This document shows, in pieces, positions 17,649 through 26,052 of a DNA stretch of 64,000 nt. The notes under the pieces are model-generated. The model was not told where the DNA came from, made no database searches, and saw nothing but the letters and a program-made list of their open reading frames with translations. The DNA lies in NCBI GenBank assembly GCA_002381185.1, contig DFOA01000003.1, positions 12,732 to 76,731 of the forward strand, in the 5' to 3' direction. Made by a program: the position numbers and the translations under genes. This stretch comes from Firmicutes bacterium UBA3553. Its GTDB lineage: Bacteria > Bacillota > Clostridia > Tissierellales > Sedimentibacteraceae. Every line of letters starts with the position of its first letter. Position 1 is the first letter of the stretch.

Positions 17649-18656
17649 TCAGCCCAAGTACTCATTAACCGCATGTAAAAATGAAGTTATATTAACATTA
17701 TTACCGCTGACTATAATTACCGTGTTACTTCCGAGAGATTCAATATGCCTTCCTAAAACAGCACCCACACCTATGGCTGAAGCTCCTTCAACTGCCATCT
17801 TATGATTTTTAAGGACATATGCCATTCCCATTGCAATATGGTTTTCAGGTATTAAATAAGCCTCATCCATATATTTTTTAACCATGGAAAAAGTATACTT
17901 ATTATCCAGCCCGATGCCGCCGAGCAGACTGTCTGCCAAGGTATCAGCTTCATCCAACTCCAACGGTTTGCCTGCTCTGAGGCTATGGTACATTACTGCT
18001 CCCTGCTCCATTGAAACTCCCAGCACCCGTATATTAGGATTAATTGATTTTAATGCCATTGCTACACCTGAAAGCAGACCTCCGCCTGATAACGGAACTA
18101 TTACCGTATCTACCATAGGTAAATCATCAAATATTTCCAGTCCTATTGTTGCCTGTCCTGAAATTACATATGGATCATCAAATGGTTCTACCACTATATA
18201 TCCTTCCCTTTCAGCAACTTCATGGCAATTTAAACCGGCTTCATCCTGTGAATTGCCCTTAATAACAACATTTGCACCTAAACGGCGAAGGTAATCCACT
18301 TTAGCATCCGGAACCCTTTCAGAAACAAAGACATATGCCGGTATATTCAGTTTTTTCGCTACATATGATACCGAAATGCCGTGGTTTCCCGTAGAATATG
18401 TAGCTACCCCGTGCTTTTTCTGTTCTGTTGTCATACTTAGTATCTTACTTGCAGCACCTCTTATCTTAAACGCTCCTGTTTCATGAAAGTTTTCAAGCTT
18501 TAAATAAATGTTGCTCCCAAACTGTTCAGAAATTTCATGAGAATAAACCAGTGGTGTTTTATTAACCATCTTGGAAATTCTATGCCGCGCATTCCATACA
18601 TCAGTAATACCAGGCATAACTGCAGATTCATTATTTATTTGTGTAAAACCTGTCAA
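17649..18656 (-). CDS. eutB: EutB-like PLP lyase (threonine dehydratase family)
   Basis: Fold-type II PLP enzyme of about 335 residues. The Schiff-base lysine is in ETGAFKIRGAA (K64), with STGNHG, the phosphate-binding PLSGGGLLSG and VVSGNNVN. Threonine dehydratases share these. The segment TLADSLLGGIGLDNKYTF and VEPFDDPYVISGQATIG match the hydroxyectoine-utilisation dehydratase EutB, as I remember it. No ACT domain, so no isoleucine feedback. TTG at 18656 has GAGGTGAT 3-6 bases upstream; an ATG at 18689 overlapping ridA has no ribosome binding site. With RidA beside it, the product is probably an enamine/imine. The actual substrate could be a 2,4-diaminobutyrate-type compound, since eutA and eutC are absent. 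Confidence 0.72.
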   Translation of the reverse strand: MTGFTQINNESAVMPGITDVWNARHRISKMVNKTPLVYSHEISEQFGSNIYLKLENFHETGAFKIRGAASKILSMTTEQKKHGVATYSTGNHGISVSYVAKKLNIPAYVFVSERVPDAKVDYLRRLGANVVIKGNSQDEAGLNCHEVAEREGYIVVEPFDDPYVISGQATIGLEIFDDLPMVDTVIVPLSGGGLLSGVAMALKSINPNIRVLGVSMEQGAVMYHSLRAGKPLELDEADTLADSLLGGIGLDNKYTFSMVKKYMDEAYLIPENHIAMGMAYVLKNHKMAVEGASAIGVGAVLGRHIESLGSNTVIIVSGNNVNITSFLHAVNEYLG

Positions 18657-18681
18657 TCTATCACCTCTTATGTAGTTATTT

Positions 18682-19071
18682 TTAATCATTATCAGGAAGT
18701 AATGCTATTACATCTACCTCCAATAAACAATCCCCCGCAACATCACATTTTACAGTAGTACGTGCAGGATATGGTTTGGAAAAAAATTGACTATAAATTT
18801 CATTAAATCCACCAAAGTCATTCATATCAACAAGGTAAGCGTTAACCTTTACAACATTATCCATGGTACATCCCGAAGCAGCAAGGATGCCTTGAATATT
18901 TTCGAACACTTGTCTTGTTTGTACCTTTATATCCCCTTCAATTATTTCATCAGTACCTTGTTTTTCAGGAGTTTGCCCGCTCAAGAATACAAATCCGTTA
19001 CCAGTAACAGCCGGAGTATATGGTCCCGCAGGAATAGGTGAACACTCTGGGTGTATGGGTTTCTTTCTCAT
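18682..19071 (-). CDS. RidA-family imine/enamine deaminase
   Basis: A 129-residue member of the RidA/YjgF family, which hydrolyses reactive 2-aminoacrylate-type imines released by PLP lyases. Landmarks are PIPAGPYTPAV, GFVFLSGQTP, QTRQVFENIQGIL and the arginine-containing PYPARTTVKCDV, whose Arg binds the carboxylate. ATG at 19071 has GGAAGG 7 bases upstream; the ATG at 19089 contains that site and is rejected. It is the first gene of the seven-gene operon, directly before the EutB-like lyase, so it probably clears the imine made by that lyase. Confidence 0.9.
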   Translation of the reverse strand: MRKKPIHPECSPIPAGPYTPAVTGNGFVFLSGQTPEKQGTDEIIEGDIKVQTRQVFENIQGILAASGCTMDNVVKVNAYLVDMNDFGGFNEIYSQFFSKPYPARTTVKCDVAGDCLLEVDVIALLPDND

Positions 19072-19116
19072 AATATACCTTCCTTTCACAAATGGTATTT
19101 AACGTTTTCATGACAT

Positions 19117-19145
19117 ATTATATTCTTGCTGGTTAAAAAAGTCAA
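19117..19145 (-). promoter_or_regulatory. Sigma-A promoter of the ectoine-type operon
   Basis: On the minus strand TTGACT (19140-19145), 17 bases, TATAAT (19117-19122). Leader of about 40 bases to the ridA start. Confidence 0.82.
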
Positions 19146-19156
19146 TATTTTTTTCT

Positions 19157-19170
19157 ACATTTCGAAATGT
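19157..19170. promoter_or_regulatory. Candidate IclR-type operator, perfect palindrome
   Basis: ACATTTCGAAATGT is a perfect 14-bp palindrome 11 bases upstream of the -35 box at 19140-19145, a typical activator position. It is the obvious candidate site for the IclR-family protein at the other end of the operon. Assignment is inference. Confidence 0.5.
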
Positions 19171-19368
19171 TTTTCTATTTAACTTGATTTATTGCATTAG
19201 TTCATATACTACATATTCCGAATTTGTTGTAATTCCAACATTTTACATTTTACAACCCAATTGTTTCCTGCCCATTTTTAGAATATGATTCTATATATTT
19301 AGTTTCTCATATTATATAGTAAAAGTAACTATACTTATAACTAAATTATAAATAGATAAAAATAGATA

Positions 19369-19397
19369 TCGACAAATGAAAGTATAAGTGTTATGAT
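19369..19397 (+). promoter_or_regulatory. Promoter of folT and its THF riboswitch
   Basis: TCGACA (19369-19374), 17 bases, TATGAT (19392-19397), placed so that transcription starts shortly before the aptamer. Confidence 0.6.
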
Positions 19398-19411
19398 TGT
19401 AAAAAATGTTT

Positions 19412-19502
19412 TCAGAGTAGATGAGATGCGTTAAGTGTTAAGGGATGGGAGGTCGCCCTTAAACGAAAGACTATGTCTGCGGTATCTTGTCGCTTCCGCT
19501 GT
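19412..19502 (+). ncRNA. THF (tetrahydrofolate) riboswitch
   Basis: The segment contains the class signature in order: AGAGTAGATGAGATGCGTTAA, GTGTT, GGGATGGGAGGTCGCCC, AAACGAAAGA, CTGCGGTATCTTG and TCGCTTCCGCTG closing P1. It lies before a folate-family ECF S component, the usual partner. Between aptamer and gene, TTCTCCT near 19530 can pair with the AGGAGG at 19570-19574, so control is probably at translation initiation. Confidence 0.93.
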
Positions 19503-19578
19503 ATTTGAGAATCTGTCTTTTATAGAATGTTCTCCTATATTGTGCGGAGGTATTATTTGCTCAATAAAGGAGGATAAT

Positions 19579-20325
19579 ATGAGAAGTAATACTGATTCAC
19601 AAAAATTCACATCATTAACGATTGTGAGGGCCGGGCTTTTTATAGCCATGAGCTTGGTTTTAAAGGTAATTTTTGAAATTTATATACCTTTGGGCAGCAT
19701 TCAGGCACTGCGTATTAATTTTGCATCAGTTCCACTTATGCTTTCGGGAATAATATTGGGTCCTACTGCAGGTTTTATGACCGGAGCTGCTGCTGATATT
19801 ATTAATTTTATTGCCAAACCTAATGGACCATTTTTTCCGGGATTTACTCTTGTAAGTGCATTGAGTGGTTTTATTCCAGGTTTGATTTATAAGTATATAA
19901 AGAGGGATATCAGTTATAACCTATTGAATACAATATTCATTTCTTTATTGTCTGTAGGGTTTGTATCTGTACTTATGTATAAAGGATTGCTTGTGTTTGA
20001 CAAGGTGATTATATATGACGGAAAGCCACTGAACCTTGTTTATATTATCGGTTTCTTTGTACTTGTGGCCATTTACCTGGTAATTCCAATAAAAATAACA
20101 TCATCCAACAGCAGCTTAAATATGAGCAAGATTGTTTTCACAGTAAGTGCAACCCAGCTAATAACATCAATAATACTAAACACTTACTTTTTGACAGTAT
20201 TGTATGGAAAGGGAGTTATGTTTTACCTTCCTGCAAGAATCTTGACCAACTTCTTTATGATTCCGCTCTATTCAATAATTATTGCTGCAATATTGAATGC
20301 AGTGAAAGGAAGATTTAAATTATAA
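19579..20325 (+). CDS. folT: Folate ECF transporter S component
   Basis: Membrane substrate-binding subunit of 248 residues, about six helices, for folate uptake with the shared EcfA/A'/T module encoded elsewhere. TIVRAGLFIAMSLVLKVIF, the LRINFASVPLMLSGIILGP segment and GAAADIINFI match FolT proteins. ATG at 19579 has AAAGGAGG 6 bases upstream; a longer frame beginning at 19435 lies inside the riboswitch and is rejected. The THF riboswitch upstream supports the substrate. A hydrophobic insertion around 135-165 makes it longer than short FolT forms. Confidence 0.93.
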   Translation: MRSNTDSQKFTSLTIVRAGLFIAMSLVLKVIFEIYIPLGSIQALRINFASVPLMLSGIILGPTAGFMTGAAADIINFIAKPNGPFFPGFTLVSALSGFIPGLIYKYIKRDISYNLLNTIFISLLSVGFVSVLMYKGLLVFDKVIIYDGKPLNLVYIIGFFVLVAIYLVIPIKITSSNSSLNMSKIVFTVSATQLITSIILNTYFLTVLYGKGVMFYLPARILTNFFMIPLYSIIIAAILNAVKGRFKL

Positions 20326-20329
20326 AAGC

Positions 20330-20352
20330 AAAACCACCGTTTGGTGGTTTTT
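20330..20352. terminator. Bidirectional terminator between folT and flavoprotein gene
   Basis: AAAACCACC, loop GTTT, GGTGGTTTTT between two convergent genes. Confidence 0.88.
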
Positions 20353-20355
20353 AAT

Positions 20356-21576
20356 TTATAGTTTATTTATGCTGTCAGCTGCCAGCTTCCCTGTGGAAAA
20401 TGCAGCCTGTATATTAAAGCCTCCGGTGTCTCCGTCGTAATCAATGACTTCACCTGCAAAATACAAACGAGATTTTATTTTTGACTCCATTGTTTTAAAA
20501 TTGACTTCATTCGCTGAAACACCGCCCCTGGTTACCATGGCAATATTGAAGCCTCCCAGCCTTTCTATCCTGAAAGGAAAACTCGAAAGAAGTTCTATTA
20601 ATTTTTTCCTCTTGTTTTTTTCAAGCTGACTGCATGTGGTTTCTTCCTTAACTTGTGACAGTTCCATAATCTTTTCTATGAAGCGCTTAGGGAGCATAAG
20701 TTCTTTCAGTATTGATTTAACATTTAGTTTTCCTGACCTTATTATTAAATCATCAAAATATCTTTTGAATTCTTCTGAATTTTTATATGCAGTAAAGTTT
20801 ATTTTTAAAATGTCTCCTTTTTCAAAATATCTTGAGTTGTTTAATATAACAGGACCAGATATATTAACATGTGTGAAAAGAAAATCACCGGTAAATTCAT
20901 TTATTTTCTTATTATTTCTCCAAAGCGAAACATTAATATTTTCAAAGGATATGCCTGATAAGTCCTTAAAATTGTAATCCTCAACATAAACGGGAGTAAG
21001 TGCTTCCCTTGGTTTTACAATTGTATGTCCAAAGCTTTCTGCTAATTTGTATCCATCCCCCGTTGAGCCTGTATTTGGATATGAAATTCCACCTGCGGCA
21101 ATTATGAGATTTATTCCTGTATAGGTTGATTTCACGGTCTTAATTAAAAATAAATTCTTAATATCATCATAACTTGCTTTCTCTGCCGCTTCATCATATA
21201 TTATTTCAACGCCCTTTTCCCTGCAGCTTTTCACAAGCACATTCAATATGTCGGAAGAATTAAGTGTGATTGGAAACACTTTGCCGTCTTCCCTTATTAA
21301 GCTTTCCAGACCTTTTTCCTTGAAAAAACTAATCAGCTCTTTGTTGTTGAAGTTATAAAGGGCAGTCTTTAATAATCTTCCATTCTCACCGTACATTCTC
21401 AGAAAAACTTCAATACTCGAATTGTTTGTATAATTGCACTGTCCTGCGCCTGATATCAGAAGTTTTTTACCCGGATTCTTGTTTTTTTCTATAAGCAGGA
21501 CCTTTTTGTTGTTAAGGGACAACGCACTGAATAGCCCTGCGGGCCCCGCTCCAATTATCACTACATCATATTTCAT
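20356..21576 (-). CDS. BaiN/HI0933-family FAD-dependent oxidoreductase
   Basis: Flavoprotein of 406 residues. The N-terminal Rossmann loop is DVVIIGAGPAGLFSALSL, followed by PGKKLLISGAGQCNYTN, the family hallmark. A C-terminal flavin segment is FAGEVIDYDGDTGGFNIQAA. Family members have been implicated in bile-acid reduction (BaiN) or RNA/unknown reductions; here the substrate is unknown. ATG overlaps the stop of the upstream lipoprotein gene (ATGA), so the two are translationally coupled. It ends at the terminator shared with folT. Confidence 0.9.
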   Translation of the reverse strand: MKYDVVIIGAGPAGLFSALSLNNKKVLLIEKNKNPGKKLLISGAGQCNYTNNSSIEVFLRMYGENGRLLKTALYNFNNKELISFFKEKGLESLIREDGKVFPITLNSSDILNVLVKSCREKGVEIIYDEAAEKASYDDIKNLFLIKTVKSTYTGINLIIAAGGISYPNTGSTGDGYKLAESFGHTIVKPREALTPVYVEDYNFKDLSGISFENINVSLWRNNKKINEFTGDFLFTHVNISGPVILNNSRYFEKGDILKINFTAYKNSEEFKRYFDDLIIRSGKLNVKSILKELMLPKRFIEKIMELSQVKEETTCSQLEKNKRKKLIELLSSFPFRIERLGGFNIAMVTRGGVSANEVNFKTMESKIKSRLYFAGEVIDYDGDTGGFNIQAAFSTGKLAADSINKL

Positions 21577-22589
21577 TGTACTGTTCCTTCATTTTCAACT
21601 GGTTCAATTGGTTCTATTGATTCGATTAATTCCATTTCCTCTGTATTGTTCTCAGCTTTTTCAACTGCTTGTTCCAAGGTAACAATACCGTATTTCTCTT
21701 TCATTTTTTCAATATTGATTGCGGCTTGGACAGAATATGTTGTGCCGTACTCATCGTAATAAGTTCCCGTAAAAATAAACTCGTTATTCCCCTTATCCTC
21801 TTTAAAGGACGAATATGCATGTTTATTTTTATAATCCAGATCAATTTCCTGTTCCCTCGAATCAATAAAATCATAAAGAGAAAATATACCTGTATCAGGA
21901 TTTTGTAATATGAAGGTTGCTGTTTCGGGAATTAAATATGCTTCATGCATTGAATAGAATACGTTAGTAACTTTCATATCCTCCGCATTTGTTATTTTAT
22001 ACTCACCTTCACCTGCATCAATCAGCAGGTATCTGTCATCTATCCACTTCAAGCTACCATTTTTGTTAAATGTAGCCCTATCAATCAGCACCGGTTCATT
22101 CTCACCCGTATTCCAAATAAACAATTGATTGAAATTATCCCCATATCCTGTTGTGTAGAATAATAAGTATTCTTCACTGGGGCTGTCAACAATTTCTATT
22201 CCTCTCAAACTTTTGTCCAATACACTTTTGCTGTTGCTTAAATAGGCTGCAATACTATTCTTGTCGGTTTTTTCGGAATTAAACCTGGGAATTCCGTCAT
22301 TCTCCAAAATATCTAATTTAGTTTCAGCTTTCTCAAGCTTTGAAATTGTATTTTCGTTATTTTGTGCAAGCTCCAAATAATCTTTCTTGATTTTCTCTAT
22401 CTCGGTTTTTAAATTATTCAATTCCTTTTTTAAGCTTTCATTTTCTTTCGTTGTTGCTTCTATATTTCTAATTTCTGCATATTCCTTTGGTCCTATTCCG
22501 GTTTCCTCTGATGCAGGAAGTACGGTACAGCCAAATAATACAAATGTTGAAACAAATATAAGCAATAAAATTGCAATTTTCTTTCTCAC
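21573..22589 (-). CDS. Lipoprotein with coiled coil, function unknown
   Basis: A 338-residue predicted lipoprotein: hydrophobic signal with lipobox VLFGC, a heptad-rich coiled coil (about 37-95, with NESLKKELNNLKTEIEKIKK), and a C-terminal region of beta-strand character that looks propeller-like (DSPSEEYLLFYTTGYG, LFIWNTGENEPVLID). No family recognised. Start is GTG at 22589 with GGAG about 9 bases upstream. It overlaps the flavoprotein start by 4 bases. The C-terminus has a short acidic repeat (ELIESIEPIEPVE). Confidence 0.75.
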   Translation of the reverse strand: MRKKIAILLLIFVSTFVLFGCTVLPASEETGIGPKEYAEIRNIEATTKENESLKKELNNLKTEIEKIKKDYLELAQNNENTISKLEKAETKLDILENDGIPRFNSEKTDKNSIAAYLSNSKSVLDKSLRGIEIVDSPSEEYLLFYTTGYGDNFNQLFIWNTGENEPVLIDRATFNKNGSLKWIDDRYLLIDAGEGEYKITNAEDMKVTNVFYSMHEAYLIPETATFILQNPDTGIFSLYDFIDSREQEIDLDYKNKHAYSSFKEDKGNNEFIFTGTYYDEYGTTYSVQAAINIEKMKEKYGIVTLEQAVEKAENNTEEMELIESIEPIEPVENEGTVQ

Positions 22590-22662
22590 ATAATCATCTC
22601 CTTTAAAACCAGTCTCTTATATGCTATCATTTAGACCGCAGTCCCCTAATAAATTTTAAGAA

Positions 22663-22686
22663 AAAAGCATCTGTTAAGATGCTTTT
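22663..22686. terminator. Terminator after the SLH gene
   Basis: AAAAGCAT, loop CTGTTAAG, ATGCTTTT; flanking A and T runs. It lies 10 bases past the SLH gene stop. Confidence 0.8.
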
Positions 22687-22695
22687 CGTCATTCA

Positions 22696-24537
22696 TTACT
22701 GAATCATTATGCTCACAGCCACGTATTCTCCGCCCTGAGAAATAGCAGTGCTTAATATACTTTGGCCCTCTGCCATGTCTTTTAAGTATTTTGTTTCACC
22801 TGAGATATTGAATATTTTTGTGCTGTTTGTAATTCTTAAATAAACCAGTTCTGTCTGTCCGCTGCTGTTTACATTCTGCATCATTATAAGCTTGTCATCT
22901 TTATTTATGAAGATTATTTTCCCCGCAAAATTCATTGCTGTTTGAAGCTCTGAGGCTTCAATGGTAACTATTTCGTCGCCGGATGTATTAACCTCAACGT
23001 TGTAGCCCACACGCAAATCATTAATGGATGCATTTTTATTTCCGATTGTTACAACAACATTGCTGCTTACAGAATATTGCTCAACATCTCCGTTCTTGTC
23101 CGCAATCTTAATTTTATTCACCGGTCCGATTATTATTTCCTTAATTGTACCACTCATTTCCGCTTCTTTGGCAACTGTGTTGATTTTTATCATTTCGTCA
23201 TATTCTGTTGTAATGGTAACGTCATCTCCAACCCTGACCCTGTCAAAGCTTGCTTCTTTATCATTTCTGGTCACTTCAACGTCACTGTTAAATTCAAATG
23301 TTTTAATGACACTTTCTTTTGTCTTGATTGAGAGCTTAATGGGATAAGAAGTGTAATCAATAGAAGTTATTGTTCCTTCAAATTCTTTAATCCTGCTTAC
23401 GGAATTAATCTGATAAACCTTATTATTATCAAGCAGCAGTGTTACCACGTCATTCTTTTTCAAATCTTTTAATGCAATATCCTTACCGTCAAGATAAACA
23501 TCCGCATCGGTAGAAACGTCATATTTAACCCTGTCATCATTTCCATCATTAATTGTTATAGCTGCAGGAGCGGAGTAAGCAACATAATAAATGATTCCCC
23601 TCGCAACTTTTTTTGTATTATCTGCTTCGATTTTAACTGCAAGTCTGTTTTCGTCGACTTTACATGTTACAAGCATGTCTTCCTTCAAATCCGAAAATTT
23701 TCTTGTTCTTTCGTTAATATATATTTTTGTTTCATCATTGATTTTTACAACACTTTCAACATCTTTGTTGTTTTTAATATAAATGTAGGACCCGGTTTTT
23801 TCCTCTGACAGCTTAGTTATAATACCTTCTTCGACAGTTGTAGGTACATAATCCTCAAAATCCGGATATATCTCATTCTCCCCAATGTAATCATAAGCCT
23901 TGTCCAGCACTGTGGCAATTTCAGCTCTGGTTATTTTGTTTGTAGGATTGAAATTTTTCTTGTTATCTCCCTGCATTATTTCCTTATCATACATAGTGTA
24001 AACATATGGTTTTGCCACCTCTGATATTTTTTCCTGATCATTGAACGGTAAAACAAATGCTTTTTTCAGCTGATCTCCCAACATCATGGCCTTTGTAAGA
24101 AGGACCGCTATTTCTTCCCTTGTTGCATCATTAAAAACAGTCTTTTTTGAAAACATATCTTTAATTCCGCTTTCAGATACAACTCCCATTTCAATGATAA
24201 GAGATAAATAATCAAATGACCACTCGTAGCCTTTAGTATTAGACATTGTCTCTAAAACAGGCTCATATTTTTCTATAATTTCATCTTTTAAATCATCATC
24301 AATTTCGTAAAGTCTTGACAGCATAACTAATGCTTCCAAAACAGTTACATTGTTGTCAGGTTTGAATGTTTTGTTCTCATATCCCGAAACCAGTCCGTTT
24401 TCTGCAACTCTTTCTATGTAGCTCTTAGCCCAATGACTTGATATATCTGTAAATACAACAGCATCTGCAGCCATTGTAAAAATAAAAGAAAGAATAACGG
24501 TCAACAATATTATTTTATTCAATTTATTGTTCTTCAT
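22696..24537 (-). CDS. S-layer homology (SLH) domain protein
   Basis: Cell-wall-anchored exoprotein of 613 residues with a signal peptide (KIILLTVILSFIFTMAADAV). Three SLH units follow (about 27-85, 105-165, 170-220), beginning FTDISSHWAKSYIERVAENG and ending NPTNKITRAEIATVLDKAYD; SLH units bind pyruvylated wall polymers. The rest (about 230-610) is a run of beta-rich repeats with recurring 'DVYLDGKDIALKDLKKNDVV'-like and 'VTIGNKNASINDLRVG'-like phrases. It has its own promoter. A surface structural or binding role is likely; nothing enzymatic is visible. Confidence 0.9.
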   Translation of the reverse strand: MKNNKLNKIILLTVILSFIFTMAADAVVFTDISSHWAKSYIERVAENGLVSGYENKTFKPDNNVTVLEALVMLSRLYEIDDDLKDEIIEKYEPVLETMSNTKGYEWSFDYLSLIIEMGVVSESGIKDMFSKKTVFNDATREEIAVLLTKAMMLGDQLKKAFVLPFNDQEKISEVAKPYVYTMYDKEIMQGDNKKNFNPTNKITRAEIATVLDKAYDYIGENEIYPDFEDYVPTTVEEGIITKLSEEKTGSYIYIKNNKDVESVVKINDETKIYINERTRKFSDLKEDMLVTCKVDENRLAVKIEADNTKKVARGIIYYVAYSAPAAITINDGNDDRVKYDVSTDADVYLDGKDIALKDLKKNDVVTLLLDNNKVYQINSVSRIKEFEGTITSIDYTSYPIKLSIKTKESVIKTFEFNSDVEVTRNDKEASFDRVRVGDDVTITTEYDEMIKINTVAKEAEMSGTIKEIIIGPVNKIKIADKNGDVEQYSVSSNVVVTIGNKNASINDLRVGYNVEVNTSGDEIVTIEASELQTAMNFAGKIIFINKDDKLIMMQNVNSSGQTELVYLRITNSTKIFNISGETKYLKDMAEGQSILSTAISQGGEYVAVSIMIQ

Positions 24538-24567
24538 AATACCTCCTACCCATCCATATTTTAATAA

Positions 24568-24596
24568 ATTATATCATAACATCATTGAATCTGCAA
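24568..24596 (-). promoter_or_regulatory. Sigma-A promoter of the SLH gene
   Basis: On the minus strand TTGCAG (24591-24596), 17 bases, TATAAT (24568-24573). Divergent from the aro promoter. Confidence 0.7.
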
Positions 24597-24659
24597 ATTA
24601 ATTATTGGTTCGACAGACTTTTAAAAGGAGAAAAAATTTTGAAAAGTTTGGTTATACTA

Positions 24660-24687
24660 TTGACATCCTAGGATATTATGATAGATT
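24660..24687 (+). promoter_or_regulatory. Promoter of the DAHP synthase/chorismate mutase unit
   Basis: TTGACA (24660-24665), 16 bases, TAGATT (24682-24687). The spacer begins with the 8-bp palindrome TCCTAGGA. No T-box or other leader element is visible in the short leader. Confidence 0.55.
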
Positions 24688-24717
24688 TTAATCATGACAA
24701 ACAACTTGGGGGTCACT

Positions 24718-25731
24718 ATGCTGTTAATTTTAAATAAAGATGCAGATAAAACTGAAATAAAAATAATAAAGGAAAAAATAAATAAATTGGGATTTGAAGT
24801 TAATGAAATTCATGAATTGAATTATCACATCCTGGGGATTATTGGGGATACCAGCAAAATTGATCCTGGTATTTTTGAAGTATATAAAGCTATTAATAAG
24901 GTAACGCTTGTACAAGAACCATACAAAAAAGCAAACAGGCTTTTTCATCCTAATAATACCGAAATAAAAATAAGCAATGAGATAATAGGCGGTAATAAAA
25001 TAGGCGTCATAGCAGGTCCATGCTCCGTGGAAAGCAAAGAGCAGATTTTGACTATTTCCCGGGAAGTAAAAAAATCGGGAGCCAAATTCTTAAGAGGTGG
25101 TGCATTTAAGCCGCGCACATCTCCGTACAGCTTTCAGGGTTTAAAAATGGAAGGTCTTGAACTTTTGTTATATGCCAAAAAACAAACTGATTTACCAATA
25201 GTGACTGAAATAATGTCAACAGACTATTTGGATTCTTACGTTGAAAATGTGGATATAATACAGGTTGGAGCCCGTAATATGCAAAATTACGAACTTCTGA
25301 AGCAGCTTGGAAAGACTGATAAGCCCATATTGCTGAAACGCGGACTTTCATCTACCATAGAAGAGCTTTTGATGTCAGCGGAATACATACTGCTGGGAGG
25401 AAACGAAAATGTAATATTGTGTGAGCGCGGAATTAGAACCTTTGAAAATTATACAAGAAACACCTTGGATTTAAGTTCAATTCCTGCAATAAAAAAATTA
25501 AGCCACCTGCCGGTAATTGTTGATCCAAGCCATGCAACGGGAAGATGGTGGATGGTTGAACCCCTGGCATTGGCTGCAGTGGCCGCAGGAGCTGACGGTT
25601 TAATTATAGAAGTCCACAATGACCCGGAAAATGCGCTGTGTGATGGCAATCAGTCCATAAAAACAGAGAAATTTAGTCATCTCATGGATAAGTTAAAACT
25701 TATAGCAGCAGCTGTAGGAAGAGAAATGTGA
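24718..25731 (+). CDS. aroF: 3-deoxy-7-phosphoheptulonate synthase (DAHP synthase)
   Basis: First enzyme of the shikimate pathway, condensing PEP and erythrose-4-phosphate. 337 residues: an N-terminal ferredoxin-like regulatory domain (about 1-70) and a TIM barrel with AGPCSVES, LRGGAFKPRTSPYSFQG and VDPSHATGR, the substrate- and metal-binding loops of the AroA-beta type. GGGGG lies 6 bases before ATG at 24718; the ATG at 24694 has no ribosome binding site. The ACT-like N-domain normally gives feedback control. Chorismate mutase follows after 18 bases, in one operon. Confidence 0.95.
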   Translation: MLLILNKDADKTEIKIIKEKINKLGFEVNEIHELNYHILGIIGDTSKIDPGIFEVYKAINKVTLVQEPYKKANRLFHPNNTEIKISNEIIGGNKIGVIAGPCSVESKEQILTISREVKKSGAKFLRGGAFKPRTSPYSFQGLKMEGLELLLYAKKQTDLPIVTEIMSTDYLDSYVENVDIIQVGARNMQNYELLKQLGKTDKPILLKRGLSSTIEELLMSAEYILLGGNENVILCERGIRTFENYTRNTLDLSSIPAIKKLSHLPVIVDPSHATGRWWMVEPLALAAVAAGADGLIIEVHNDPENALCDGNQSIKTEKFSHLMDKLKLIAAAVGREM

Positions 25732-25749
25732 GAGAAAGGATGGTGAAAT

Positions 25750-26004
25750 ATGGACTTAAACAATGCTAGAATAGAAATTAACAATATTGATAAGGAAATA
25801 GTGCACTTATTAGAAAAGAGATTTAACGTTGTTACGGAAATCGGTCAATATAAAAAAGAAAATAATCTTTCTGTTTATGATGAGGTAAGAGAAAAAACAG
25901 TTGTTAAAAACTGTATCAGCAATTTGGAAAATAAAAACTACTCTAAAGGTATTGAGGACATATACAGGCAGATAATGAATTCAAGCAAGGAATTGGAAAA
26001 ATGA
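25750..26004 (+). CDS. aroQ: Chorismate mutase, AroQ type
   Basis: Small all-helical enzyme of 84 residues that converts chorismate to prephenate. N-terminal ARIEINNIDKEIVHLLEKRF contains the conserved Arg and the LxxRF helix; IGQYKKENNLSVYDEVRE supplies the active-site Lys and Arg/Glu positions. It is co-transcribed with DAHP synthase, a pairing that in other bacteria forms a complex or fusion letting prephenate or chorismate regulate DAHP synthase. GAAAGGATGG precedes ATG. Confidence 0.92.
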   Translation: MDLNNARIEINNIDKEIVHLLEKRFNVVTEIGQYKKENNLSVYDEVREKTVVKNCISNLENKNYSKGIEDIYRQIMNSSKELEK

Positions 26005-26017
26005 GAAATAAGGGTTG

Positions 26018-26050
26018 AAAAAAGACTGAGTCGATAGGCTCAGTCTTTTT
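26018..26050. terminator. Bidirectional terminator between chorismate mutase and putP
   Basis: AAAAAGACTGAG and CTCAGTCTTTTT pair around eight bases, between two convergent genes. Confidence 0.9.
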
Positions 26051-26052
26051 AG

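Noticed and set aside
17649..18656. Catabolic threonine dehydratase as the plain annotation
   Set aside because: Possible, but the TLADSLLGGIGLDN segment, the missing ACT domain and the operon with a DoeA-like enzyme fit EutB better; kept as the alternative.
19435..19578. N-terminal extension of folT
   Set aside because: The extension is the body of the THF riboswitch; the ATG at 19579 has a strong AAAGGAGG site.
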